DNA from: Brucella anthropi ATCC 49188
GTDB taxonomy: Bacteria > Pseudomonadota > Alphaproteobacteria > Rhizobiales > Rhizobiaceae
NCBI RefSeq assembly: GCF_000017405.1
Contig: NC_009667.1
Span: 186,001 to 250,000 of the forward strand
DNA length: 64,000 nucleotides
Direction: 5' to 3'
Shown here: positions 46,202 through 53,131 of the stretch, one piece after another
Layout: every line of letters starts with the position of its first letter
Numbering within the stretch: position 1 is the stretch's first letter
Translations under genes and position numbers: made by a program
The notes under the pieces: generated by a model
The model's input: the letters and a program-made list of their open reading frames with translations, nothing else
What the model was told of the DNA's origin: nothing
Databases searched by the model: none

Positions 46202-47125
46202 TTATGCTGCCTCCGCAGGGATCGAAGGTTCATTTTCGATCTGCTTTTCAAAGAAATCGGATGGGGAAGCGGTCAGTCCGGAACCGTAATAGGTCGGCCA
46301 CACACCAGTGCTTAGGCATTCAGCCAGAATATCCAGAGCGGCACGGTTTTGACGTGCGCCAAGCCAGACATATTGAGCGTCAACTGGCTTGATATTGTAG
46401 GCGTAGGGCCGCTTGGTCTCGACAAACAGAAGCACATGATCAGTGACCCGCCGACGTGTCAGAAGCTCCAGAGCAGAGCCAGCAAGGGCCATCTGCATGT
46501 GATAGTTGAACTTCTTGATAGAGGTCAGGCATCCGCGCTCGCTGGCGTCTGATGTGGTTTTCAAGTCGGCAATCACCTGATCGGCTGGTAATGCATCCGG
46601 GCGAGCCTTGACGAATATGCCAGTAGTCGGATCGCGAACGATAATGGTCCTCTCTACTCGACCGTCCAGATGTTCGATAAACGACCGATCATTGGCTACT
46701 CGATCAGCAATTCCTTCAATGATGACCAAATCATTCGGCTCAAGAACCGTCTTACCGTCCTTCAGCTTCTGTGATCGCCACGTCTTGGATGCTGTTGTGC
46801 GCCAGCTATCGAACTCGGCAGGCCGAACCACGTATTCATCACGGAAGCCGTCTTCACCGAGCAGAAGCGTATGAATTGCTCTGCCAAGCGAGAAATGATG
46901 CTTTTCTTGCTGTGGCGCACGATCCGGGTTCAGATAGCTATTGTCCCAGAACTTCAACGGGCAGCCATCAGGCGGCGCAATCTCGCGCAAGCCACTGGAT
47001 GAAATCGACGGGCCAACGCAGCAATCCGAGTGATAAACGCTCATCGGTATTTTTGCGTATATCCCTTGCTGGCTGATCTTGCCGACATCCCAGGTGAGTT
47101 CGTCCTGATGCAAGGTGTCAGTCAC
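46202..47125 (-). CDS. RecE-like PD-(D/E)xK exonuclease
   Basis: The 307-residue protein carries the segment LGRAIHTLLLGED and the PD-(D/E)xK-type site GIFVKARPDALPADQVIADL with KTT following, as in the exonuclease VIII/DUF3799 group that resects double-stranded ends for phage recombination. I chose the GTG at 47125, which overlaps the upstream stop and is preceded by the full ribosome site GGAGGTGATC at 5-base spacing; the frame stays open to 47185. Coupled to the RecA-fold ATPase. Confidence 0.8.
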   Translation of the reverse strand: MTDTLHQDELTWDVGKISQQGIYAKIPMSVYHSDCCVGPSISSSGLREIAPPDGCPLKFWDNSYLNPDRAPQQEKHHFSLGRAIHTLLLGEDGFRDEYVVRPAEFDSWRTTASKTWRSQKLKDGKTVLEPNDLVIIEGIADRVANDRSFIEHLDGRVERTIIVRDPTTGIFVKARPDALPADQVIADLKTTSDASERGCLTSIKKFNYHMQMALAGSALELLTRRRVTDHVLLFVETKRPYAYNIKPVDAQYVWLGARQNRAALDILAECLSTGVWPTYYGSGLTASPSDFFEKQIENEPSIPAEAA

Positions 47126-47393
47126 GATCACCTCCACGGGCGGCGAGCATGGCGTCGGCATAAGCATATGCCGTACGAGCTGCACCTAATCGCTTTGCCT
47201 TATCATTCGGAGCAATCTCCGTCATACCTCGAATGTGTTCCCAGATATGGTCGCTTGCCAGCATTCCAGCCAAAGCGTGAGTTGCTATGAAATCACGAAG
47301 CGACATGCCGGTTTGAGCGATGCTAAAGTTACCGTCTACGGTTTCGTGAAAAGGGCGCGGAAACGCAGGCCCACCTGTCTCGATCTTCGACAT
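47118..47393 (-). CDS. Conserved phage protein, GGPAFP type
   Basis: 91 residues with the N-terminal motif KIETGGPAFPRPF and GMSLRDFIATHALAGMLAS, frequent in phage early operons and of unknown function. ATG 47393 overlaps the upstream stop by 4 bases. The last bases carry the ribosome site of the exonuclease gene. Confidence 0.7.
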   Translation of the reverse strand: MSKIETGGPAFPRPFHETVDGNFSIAQTGMSLRDFIATHALAGMLASDHIWEHIRGMTEIAPNDKAKRLGAARTAYAYADAMLAARGGDRD

Positions 47394-47611
47394 CACGCGG
47401 CCTCCGAAACTTTCTTGCTCTTTTCAGAAAGTGCTAAAGCCAGCGCGTCATCGAATGTGTGGGCTATTCCGCTTTCGCATAGCCATATTCCTGAGCTGTC
47501 AACCCAATGCACGTAGACAGAGACTTTTTTAAAACCGTTAGAGGTGAATACCGTGGTGCTGATCGCATTAAGCCCGTGCTCGGCGCATATGTTCCGAAGT
47601 ATTTCTTCCAC
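47393..47611 (-). CDS. Hypothetical phage protein, 72 aa
   Basis: No family recognised. The product contains a beta-rich stretch (VFTSNGFKKVSVYVHWVDSS) and a helical end (FDDALALALSEKSKK). It lies 1 base from the upstream gene and overlaps the next by 3-4 bases. Confidence 0.6.
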   Translation of the reverse strand: MEEILRNICAEHGLNAISTTVFTSNGFKKVSVYVHWVDSSGIWLCESGIAHTFDDALALALSEKSKKVSEAA

Positions 47612-47612
47612 A

Positions 47613-47789
47613 TCACTCTCCCGAAAAATCTGCCAGCCCGACTTCCAGAGCGCGGACGTATTCAGCGTCTATCGCTGCCCAAAGCTTGGCGGCTGTGTCG
47701 ATAACTGGCTGGGTAAACCGTGGGCGCTTCTCATCGCCCTTGGCTGACTGGCGGCGCACATAGCCGCTTACTTGGAGCAGGGCGGTCAT
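47613..47789 (-). CDS. Hypothetical phage protein, 58 aa
   Basis: Short, basic protein (MTALLQVSGYVRRQSAKGDE followed by an alanine-rich helix TAAKLWAAIDAEYVRALEVG). ATG 47789 overlaps the stop of the upstream zinc-finger-like gene by 4 bases. Function unknown. Confidence 0.55.
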   Translation of the reverse strand: MTALLQVSGYVRRQSAKGDEKRPRFTQPVIDTAAKLWAAIDAEYVRALEVGLADFSGE

Positions 47790-48079
47790 CTTGGACTTTC
47801 CTCTCCCCATCCGCCGCCGGTGTAGTGAGGGTCATCACCGCCGTGCATGTACGGCTCAAAGTCATCGAATTTCGATGGAGCGTAATCACCCTTCGCCATC
47901 TGACGAACTGTTCGTCCCGAAGCCGCATAATGTGGGCCAGACACCCCGGTCCGCCGGTACTGTTTGAGTGCCTTGCATGATTTTGAGCAGAACTTGCCCC
48001 ATCCACGATTTACGTCTGCTGTGCGGGCCTCGAACGGCTTTTTGCAGCACTGGCATTTTACCGTTGTCATGTGCGCCAT
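47786..48079 (-). CDS. Small zinc-ribbon-like phage protein
   Basis: 97 residues with the four-cysteine motif CQCCKKPF...KFCSKSC near the N-terminus, a probable zinc ribbon, then a glycine- and tyrosine-rich tail. DNA- or RNA-binding is a guess from the fold. The start could be ATG 48079 or 48070. Confidence 0.6.
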   Translation of the reverse strand: MAHMTTVKCQCCKKPFEARTADVNRGWGKFCSKSCKALKQYRRTGVSGPHYAASGRTVRQMAKGDYAPSKFDDFEPYMHGGDDPHYTGGGWGEESPR

Positions 48080-48087
48080 ATTGAGCC

Positions 48088-48186
48088 TCACACTTTCTCG
48101 GCCAGATACCCGGCCCATACTGCAAACGTTGCGATGAAGGTTGAAACGGCGATGAAGCTAAGAGCGTCTTCGATAAGGTCTTTCAC
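48088..48186 (-). CDS. Tiny membrane protein (32 aa)
   Basis: MKDLIEDALSFIAVSTFIAT then FAVWAGYLAEKV: one helix with short polar ends. GTG start overlapping the upstream stop (GTGA). First of three such frames in tandem. Confidence 0.5.
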   Translation of the reverse strand: MKDLIEDALSFIAVSTFIATFAVWAGYLAEKV

Positions 48187-48272
48187 GGCCTCGTCCTCTT
48201 GCTCTGGCACAGCGCGATAAAAGCGACGATCAGTGCCATGGTGATTAGGTGATCGAATGGGGAAATGGTCAT
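48183..48272 (-). CDS. Tiny membrane protein (29 aa)
   Basis: MTISPFDHLITMALIVAFIA followed by LCQSKRTRP: a single helix with a basic tail. Linked by 4-base overlaps to both neighbours (ATGA and GTGA). Confidence 0.5.
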   Translation of the reverse strand: MTISPFDHLITMALIVAFIALCQSKRTRP

Positions 48273-48394
48273 GATTTTGACCTCACCATCAGGTGACAAA
48301 CCCAGAGAACGACGATCCAGCCGGTCTCGATGAATTGTCTGCCCACTTCGTGCTCATAAATTCCGTTGGCGATCAGGGCGATAAGCAGGGTCAT
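48269..48394 (-). CDS. Tiny membrane protein (41 aa)
   Basis: Two short hydrophobic segments (TLLIALIANGI and GWIVVLWVCHLMV) around a polar middle. ATG 48394 overlaps the stop of the upstream gene by 4 bases (ATGA). Confidence 0.5.
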   Translation of the reverse strand: MTLLIALIANGIYEHEVGRQFIETGWIVVLWVCHLMVRSKS

Positions 48395-48696
48395 GCTTCA
48401 CCTCGCGCTTTGGCGAGGGCGGCAATGCCTTCAACGAAATCAGTGTCATCAATCATGGCACCGTTATCGCCAGCGAACTTTCGGAGGTGATTGATTTCCT
48501 CTATCGCTGCTTCCAGAGCCTCATAAAGATCAGGTGCCGCGGCGATCAGGCTGGCGTTGGCCCGGGCGTTTGTTATCGCCCCCTGATGAACGTATGCTAT
48601 GGTTATCCATAGGCCGTCCGTTCTAACCGGAACACTTTCATCGCCACGGGGTTGCCATGCCCTCCATGGCCCCGGAGTGAACTTTGTCTCAGTCAT
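48391..48696 (-). CDS. Conserved phage protein, K-F-T-P-GPW type
   Basis: 101 residues: MTETKFTPGPWRAWQPRGDE, then ANASLIAAAPDLYEALEAAI and the end AALAKARGEA, the same plan as the gene at 42782-43150. Function unknown. Overlaps the upstream gene by 4 bases. Confidence 0.7.
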   Translation of the reverse strand: MTETKFTPGPWRAWQPRGDESVPVRTDGLWITIAYVHQGAITNARANASLIAAAPDLYEALEAAIEEINHLRKFAGDNGAMIDDTDFVEGIAALAKARGEA

Positions 48697-48956
48697 TTCA
48701 CCCTCCGCTGGCAGACAACTTCCGTGGTCATCAGGCGAAGCGCCTCGTAAGGCCCTGTCTGATATGGCCGGTGGATAAGATCGTTCGCGTGGTTCACAAT
48801 GCCCTTGCCAACGAACTCGCAATCTTCACGGTCCCAGAATGGTCCGATCTGCTCGACTACCCGGTTTTCGATCAGCACAAACCCAACGTGCGGATCGTGC
48901 GGTCTAGTAGCTGGCATCACGGACAGAGCCGTGGAAATCATCAGTGCAGAGAACAT
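48693..48956 (-). CDS. Hypothetical phage protein, possibly exported
   Basis: 87 residues with a short hydrophobic start (MFSALMISTALSVMPA) that may be a signal peptide, two cysteines and a basic end (TTEVVCQRRVK). No family recognised. Adjacent to the next gene by a 1-base overlap. Confidence 0.55.
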   Translation of the reverse strand: MFSALMISTALSVMPATRPHDPHVGFVLIENRVVEQIGPFWDREDCEFVGKGIVNHANDLIHRPYQTGPYEALRLMTTEVVCQRRVK

Positions 48957-49294
48957 TAAGCCGCCCTCCCATGGACGTAATCATTGATGCGTTCGAAGGC
49001 GTCACTGGTCATATCCAGCAGGTCATCTGCGCGGTTTGCGCGGTACTGCGAGCGTTCCAGTGGAGACATTGCGGGTAGGTCGCCAAAACCCCGGTAGAGG
49101 TCGATCAGGCGCATTTCGGTATCGCAGCGCTGTTCGACGTACTTGCCAAGCAACCGGCGAACCTCAAGCCCGCTATCACCCTGATCCTTCAGCGTAAAAC
49201 ACGTCAGGCTGATCGAACCGAGTTGGCCAACAAGAGCTTCCAACTGCGCGATATCGTTCTTCAGAATGGCTTCGATTTCGGCTTTCGTGGACAT
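48956..49294 (-). CDS. Hypothetical helical phage protein
   Basis: 112 residues, almost entirely helical by composition (MSTKAEIEAILKNDIAQLEA, LLGKYVEQRCDTEMRLIDLY). No known family or motif. Early in the leftward operon. Confidence 0.6.
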   Translation of the reverse strand: MSTKAEIEAILKNDIAQLEALVGQLGSISLTCFTLKDQGDSGLEVRRLLGKYVEQRCDTEMRLIDLYRGFGDLPAMSPLERSQYRANRADDLLDMTSDAFERINDYVHGRAA

Positions 49295-49318
49295 CGTGGT
49301 TTCCTCGGCAATCGGTGG

Positions 49319-49350
49319 GAAACCGCCCTTCCGGGCGGAAACCGGAAGGC
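49319..49350 (-). terminator. GC-rich stem-loop between early leftward genes
   Basis: CCGCCC/GGGCGG arms with loop TTCC sit just downstream of the 53-aa gene. It may slow transcription or shape the leader of the next gene; no T-run follows on the minus strand. Confidence 0.35.
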
Positions 49351-49512
49351 TTACAAGCCGATTGTTTCTTGATCGCAGTGGAAGAACTCAACGCCAGACG
49401 CATTTGCTGGACGCGGCACCATGATTTTCATCATGCGAGCCGGTATCAGCTTCCCGTTCTGCTGATCGTCATGCTTTAGGGCATCTACAATGTCGATTTT
49501 GAAGGCGTTCAT
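49351..49512 (-). CDS. Small phage protein, 53 aa
   Basis: MNAFKIDIVDALKHDDQQNG followed by KLIPARMMKIMVPRPANASG and the end CDQETIGL. GGGAG lies 9 bases upstream of ATG 49512. It is the first gene of the leftward early operon after the promoter, the place where lambda has its antiterminator N; any such role is only a guess. Confidence 0.55.
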   Translation of the reverse strand: MNAFKIDIVDALKHDDQQNGKLIPARMMKIMVPRPANASGVEFFHCDQETIGL

Positions 49513-49590
49513 TTCGGGCGTCTCCCAACTCTGAGGTTTCTCGCGGGACAGATCGGCGTTGGCTTCTTCGTGAACCGCTTTGATGACCCT

Positions 49591-49619
49591 ATGTAAGCCA
49601 TGCCTACCTACATTGTCAA
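49591..49619 (-). promoter_or_regulatory. Leftward early promoter (PL-like)
   Basis: On the minus strand TTGACA (49614-49619) and TTACAT (49591-49596) are 17 bases apart, a strong sigma-70 match. An operator (49593-49607) overlaps the -10 and the spacer. Confidence 0.7.
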
Positions 49620-49678
49620 ACGAAAAAAGTAGGCATGACCTACAAAAAAATTTGACACGCGATGTAGGTAGGGACTAT
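49593..49678. promoter_or_regulatory. Left operator cluster of the immunity region
   Basis: Two good sites with the shared form GTAGG-N5-CCTAC: GTAAGccatgCCTAC (49593-49607) and GTAGGcatgaCCTAC (49629-49643), plus a half-site GTAGGtagggACTAT (49664-49678). A rightward TTGACA at 49652-49657 lies between them. The same motif occurs between cI and cro. Confidence 0.7.
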
Positions 49679-50018
49679 TGGTGAAGAAATCGAAGCAGCG
49701 ACGAGGGTGCAATTCCCTTGCTGATGAAGCTGCAAGCGCGGGGGTCGTAAGTCCTACGGTGCTGTCAGAAACAGAGGACGGGTGGCCGAGAGGCGCTCTA
49801 GCGTGTGTCCCATTCCCGGCTCCGGCCTTCAGGACATGCTAAACGATCCCCCACCTCTGGGAAGGCTTTTGTCTTTCTGGGGGTAGGGGGGTCTTTAGCT
49901 GGAACCCTTCCCCCACCAACCTTCAGAACAAGAAATCAAAGATAAGAACTGAAACGTAAGACAGTATGCGTTGAGGAAAAACGCGCAACCAGCCCAAAGC
50001 GGCGTAGGAGGAACTGAT
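49679..50018. other. Non-coding region right of the left operators
   Basis: Contains G/C-run-rich sequence with an imperfect hairpin (about 49850-49897) and a rightward TTGACA at its left end, but no frame with convincing composition. A transcript from that box could produce a small RNA or reach the 28-codon gene at 50019. Confidence 0.35.
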
Positions 50019-50105
50019 ATGAACTACCGTATTATGTTCCCGATCGCGCTTCTAACGAGCGCAGCGTCGTATCTCTGTATGAAATACGGTTACTTGTTTT
50101 TCTGA
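50019..50105 (+). CDS. Tiny membrane protein (28 aa) with a strong ribosome site
   Basis: MNYRIMFPIALLTSAASYLC then MKYGYLFF. TAGGAGGAACTGAT precedes the ATG, an excellent Shine-Dalgarno site. A single short hydrophobic segment. It converges on the next gene with a 16-base overlap. Function unknown. Confidence 0.6.
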   Translation: MNYRIMFPIALLTSAASYLCMKYGYLFF

Positions 50106-50443
50106 TTTTCTTCGTCTCGGATCATTGAGGCAACACTTTCAATCAAGAAGCCAAAAACGATAACTGACATAGGAAACACGATAAAAAACCAATGATATTG
50201 CGATCTGAAATCCGCAACATTTTCGGGCAGTGATTGATTTTCAGAAATGAGACGTTTCGCTTCAATTAGAGCGTGTTGAGCACCGACATAGTATGCGGCA
50301 GCAAGGAAAGAGATACAGACGGCAACCTTCATGGTTGCTCTACTGGCCTGCTCGTAAAACTGGGGCCATTTGTACGCAACGGTGAAGGACGCACCAATTA
50401 CTGGTACCGCAATGCCAAGAATTGCCAAAACCGTCCCGAGCAT
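50090..50443 (-). CDS. Membrane protein downstream of the repressor
   Basis: 117 residues with helices at about 2-22 (LGTVLAILGIAVPVIGASFT), 38-56 (MKVAVCISFLAAAYYVG) and 86-108 (FFIVFPMSVIVFGFLIESV). It follows the CI-type gene on the same strand and would be expressed in the lysogen; superinfection exclusion or lysogenic conversion is therefore possible. No family recognised. Confidence 0.6.
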   Translation of the reverse strand: MLGTVLAILGIAVPVIGASFTVAYKWPQFYEQASRATMKVAVCISFLAAAYYVGAQHALIEAKRLISENQSLPENVADFRSQYHWFFIVFPMSVIVFGFLIESVASMIRDEENQKNK

Positions 50444-50505
50444 CGCGCCCCCGTCTGCCTATTCGCCCTTAACCCGTTCCCAATCTTCCGGCGATAGCGC
50501 CGCTT

Positions 50506-51213
50506 TCAAGCAACTCCCGCCAGCGCAATGAAGTGCACAGATACGACCTGGTCGTGATCGAAAGTCAGTTCCTTCGGCGGGTTGAACTGTGAAAGTACAA
50601 GCTCTTCGGCGTTGTGACGAACAAAGCGCTTCACGTAGGCGTGTGGCGGTTCGTGCTCATCAAACTGGATTTGAGCGACGACATAATCACCCTTCTTCAC
50701 CCGGCGGCGTGGATCGACAAAGGCAACTTCGCCATCCTCATAGCGCGGAAACATGCTGTCACCGGATATTTGAACGCCGTATGCACCCGCAATTTCCGCG
50801 ATTTGCGGCGGTGCCATTACCTCATACAGAATAGTACCGTTCATCAGAAACTGCCCGTCGATCCCGCCAACTGCCTGACCATAGACAGGAACCATTACGC
50901 CAGCACCGGTTACTTTTTCGCCAATGGTGGCGTTGGGGGCGTCGGTCATTTCGCGCTTCGGGTGGCCACTTTGCTTGACGGCTATTCTCACTCCATCTGA
51001 TATCGGCGGCATTCCATGGCCGGTGATATACCATTCGGCGTCCCCGCCAAGCAGTTCCGTGAGACCGATTAACTTGTCGCTGCCGGGCTGCGTTGTATTA
51101 TTTTCCCACTGGGTCACAGAAACGCGAGCTATGCCGAAATGATCGGCAAGCTGTTGTTGCGTAAATCCTTTTTGGGTCCGTGCTCGACGTATTCTATCGC
51201 CAATTGTTTCCAT
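50506..51213 (-). CDS. CI-type prophage repressor (HTH + S24 peptidase)
   Basis: The 235-residue protein has an N-terminal Cro/CI helix-turn-helix (about 8-60, ARTQKGFTQQQLADHFGIAR, VSVTQWENN) and a C-terminal LexA/S24 self-cleavage domain with Ser153 (SGDSMFPRYEDGE) and Lys195 (AYVKRF). It would keep the prophage silent and be removed after DNA damage through RecA. The exact Ala-Gly cleavage bond is not clear (the region reads PVYGQAVGG). It is divergent from the cro-like gene across an operator cluster. Confidence 0.93.
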   Translation of the reverse strand: METIGDRIRRARTQKGFTQQQLADHFGIARVSVTQWENNTTQPGSDKLIGLTELLGGDAEWYITGHGMPPISDGVRIAVKQSGHPKREMTDAPNATIGEKVTGAGVMVPVYGQAVGGIDGQFLMNGTILYEVMAPPQIAEIAGAYGVQISGDSMFPRYEDGEVAFVDPRRRVKKGDYVVAQIQFDEHEPPHAYVKRFVRHNAEELVLSQFNPPKELTFDHDQVVSVHFIALAGVA

Positions 51214-51222
51214 AGCACCGTT

Positions 51223-51288
51223 GTAAATCCCGCCTACGTAAAAATCACCTACATATGACGCTTGACAAGGTAGGTAGGTATATCCTAC
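51223..51288. promoter_or_regulatory. Right operator cluster between cI and cro
   Basis: Three 15-base sites on one pattern: GTAAAtcccgCCTAC (51223-51237), GTAAAaatcaCCTAC (51238-51252) and GTAGGtatatCCTAC (51274-51288). The first two are directly adjacent. The third has the perfect GTAGG-N5-CCTAC form. The arrangement recalls the triple operators of lambdoid phages. Confidence 0.72.
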
Positions 51289-51291
51289 AAC
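51262..51291 (+). promoter_or_regulatory. Rightward early promoter (PR-like)
   Basis: TTGACA at 51262-51267 and a weak -10 (TACAAC, 51286-51291, spacing 18). Operator 3 lies across it. Transcription would begin near 51298-51300, at or beside the ATG of the cro-like gene, and no ribosome site is visible. Confidence 0.5.
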
Positions 51292-51299
51292 TGCCTACC

Positions 51300-51494
51300 A
51301 TGATCGAGATTGTCGCAAAAGCAGCAGAGGAAGTGGGAGGCGTCGTTGCGCTAGCCCGCGCCCTCAACATCAAACACACCGCCATGTACTCTTGGAAACG
51401 TGTTCCTGCGGAGCGCGTTCTCGAAATCGAAAGAGTGTCTGGCATTTCCCGCCATGAGCTGCGTCCCGATCTGTATGGGGAGAAAGCATCGTGA
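51300..51494 (+). CDS. Cro-like (YdaS-type) DNA-binding protein
   Basis: 64 residues with a helix-turn-helix in the middle (GGVVALARALNIKHTAMYSW, then KRVPAERVLEIERVSGISRH). Size, fold and place opposite the repressor make it the Cro counterpart; the sequence resembles the YdaS group. The ATG at 51300 was chosen; the frame extends to 51255 but that would run through the promoter. Confidence 0.82.
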   Translation: MIEIVAKAAEEVGGVVALARALNIKHTAMYSWKRVPAERVLEIERVSGISRHELRPDLYGEKAS

Positions 51495-52366
51495 ACATCA
51501 TGCCATTGCAGACGGATATTGAAGACATCGCGAATGTCGAACAGCAGATCGAGCAGCATGCGCAGAACGTCGAGCGTATTCAAGGGAATGCTATTCTTGA
51601 GATCGGCAGAGAGTTGAAATTTGCTCAGGATCTCTTTCGGTTTAATCGAAACGAAGGTGGGTTCACTGGTTGGCTTGCAACTCGCCTTCCACATATCAAT
51701 CAAAGGGCCGCATATCGCGCCATCCAAAGATACGAAGGCGTTGAAGAGTTTGACGAATTTGTCAAACTTTCTGGTGCCGCTTTGGACGAAGTAGTAAAAG
51801 CAGAGCCTGACATTCAGGCGATCATTGCCGAACGAGTTGAAGCTGGTGAGGTATTCACTGCCGCTCAGGTCAAAGAACTGAAACAGAAGGCTGCGCAAGA
51901 AGCGGTTGATCGCCTCAATTCCGAAGCTGATCAGGCTCGGAAAGACCTCGAAGAACTCAAGAAATCTGCAACCGATCGCGACATCAGGTCTGCTTCTGAG
52001 GTTCGGGATTTGCAGCAAAAGATTTCTGACCTCACCGCGAAAATCGGTGAATTGGAAAAGTCCGCCAAGGATTACCAGAAATCCCTCCCGACGCCGACTA
52101 AGGCAAAGGAACAGGCAAAGGCCACAGGAGTGGCTACGCTCGCGAGTGACGGGAAATATTACTCTGGTGCATCCGAGGACGAAAAGCGCGCCAGCGACGC
52201 ATTTCTGAGCGTTTTCAGCGCAGCAGCGAGCCTCTCCGACAGAAAGCATTCGCCTGGCGTCGTAGCTATCGGATGCCCCGCTGAGAGCAAGGCGCAATTC
52301 GCCTCTTATTGCGACAAAGCAATCGCCTACCTCAACGAAATCAAGGATGTCATCAATGGTCAGTAA
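51491..52366 (+). CDS. DUF3102-like phage protein with coiled-coil
   Basis: The 291-residue protein has an N-terminal segment typical of DUF3102 (RIQGNAILEIGRELKFAQDL, GGFTGWLATRLPHINQRAAY), then a long coiled-coil (about 110-200). In phages this type may work in DNA transactions or partition; no activity is known. GTG start overlaps the cro-like stop by 4 bases. Confidence 0.7.
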   Translation: MNIMPLQTDIEDIANVEQQIEQHAQNVERIQGNAILEIGRELKFAQDLFRFNRNEGGFTGWLATRLPHINQRAAYRAIQRYEGVEEFDEFVKLSGAALDEVVKAEPDIQAIIAERVEAGEVFTAAQVKELKQKAAQEAVDRLNSEADQARKDLEELKKSATDRDIRSASEVRDLQQKISDLTAKIGELEKSAKDYQKSLPTPTKAKEQAKATGVATLASDGKYYSGASEDEKRASDAFLSVFSAAASLSDRKHSPGVVAIGCPAESKAQFASYCDKAIAYLNEIKDVINGQ

Positions 52367-52865
52367 GCTAGACTTGAAGCGCCTTAACACGGCGATTGAT
52401 AAAGAAATTTCCGATGCTGTCGAAAAAGATGGAGAGGCAAAACATAGCCTCATCAAGTCAAAGGTGACTGCGGAATTTTCGGAAGTCATCAAGCGGATCA
52501 GCGACGAACTTGCCGACAGAAAAATCGGTGACATGGTCACGAGCCATTTGCGTAACTGGACCTTTATCAAGAAGGACGGTTCGAGGCAGCTTTCATTGCC
52601 TGGCATTCCGCCGACAATTCTTGAGCGCATGCCTGTACTTATAACAGTTCCGCCAGAAGAAGAAGGGGAAGAGACGCGCCACGTGTCTCTCAAGTCGGCG
52701 ACCGTTGGAGAGCTACGGCGCTTCGAAAAATTCATCGCCGACATGCGTGACAACATCAACAAAACTGCCGATGCCGCAGGCTTCATTAAGCGGTCTGTTG
52801 AAGGCGTTGATGACGATATTCGTCTCATTGATGCACTCCGCCATCGTGGGAAATACGCCGCTTAA
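52356..52865 (+). CDS. Hypothetical phage protein, 169 aa
   Basis: Helical protein (KLDLKRLNTAIDKEISDAVE, KHSLIKSKVTAEFSEVIKRI) with a C-terminal block ADMRDNINKTADAAGFIKRS. No family recognised. Its start overlaps the previous gene by 11 bases. Confidence 0.65.
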   Translation: MVSKLDLKRLNTAIDKEISDAVEKDGEAKHSLIKSKVTAEFSEVIKRISDELADRKIGDMVTSHLRNWTFIKKDGSRQLSLPGIPPTILERMPVLITVPPEEEGEETRHVSLKSATVGELRRFEKFIADMRDNINKTADAAGFIKRSVEGVDDDIRLIDALRHRGKYAA

Positions 52866-52918
52866 CCCATTGCCTGCCGGGGACACCTCGCCCCCGCCTG
52901 TTACTCGGTAGGTAATAA

Positions 52919-52954
52919 GCCCGGAGATTTGATCTCCCTGACGGGTCTCCGGGC
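52919..52954. repeat. Stem-loop in the rightward operon
   Basis: GCCCGGAGA (52919-52927) pairs with TCTCCGGGC (52946-52954). No T-run follows, so it is more likely a processing or regulatory structure than a terminator. Confidence 0.45.
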
Positions 52955-52987
52955 AACCCATTTCACGAAGGACAAGACCGATGAACA

Positions 52988-53131
52988 TCACCGGAAAGGA
53001 TCGAAGGGATTGCGCTCTGCCAAGATGCTCCCCTTCGGCTTTCGTGGTGAGTTTTCAGGCCAAGTCCACAAGACGAGCTGAATGCCAGTGTCAGTTTTCC
53101 AAGCTTTCCGGGCAATCCGCTTCATCTTCAT
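52988..53131 (-). CDS. Possible small minus-strand phage protein (47 aa)
   Basis: MKMKRIARKAWKTDTGIQLV, LWTWPENSPRKPKGSILAER and the end NPFDPFR: basic and protein-like, with AGGAA 9 bases upstream. It runs against the surrounding operon, so it stays uncertain; it could be a moron gene. Confidence 0.35.
   Translation of the reverse strand: MKMKRIARKAWKTDTGIQLVLWTWPENSPRKPKGSILAERNPFDPFR

Noticed and set aside
49681..49842. A 53-codon rightward frame (GTG start) right of the left operators
   Set aside because: No ribosome site and a cysteine/proline-rich end without protein character; it could only be translated leaderless, which I cannot support.
51245..52828. A 527-codon open frame on the minus strand opposite the DUF3102-like genes
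   Set aside because: It is serine/arginine rich, lacks any motif, and mirrors two rightward frames with good composition and coupled starts. It is a shadow frame.
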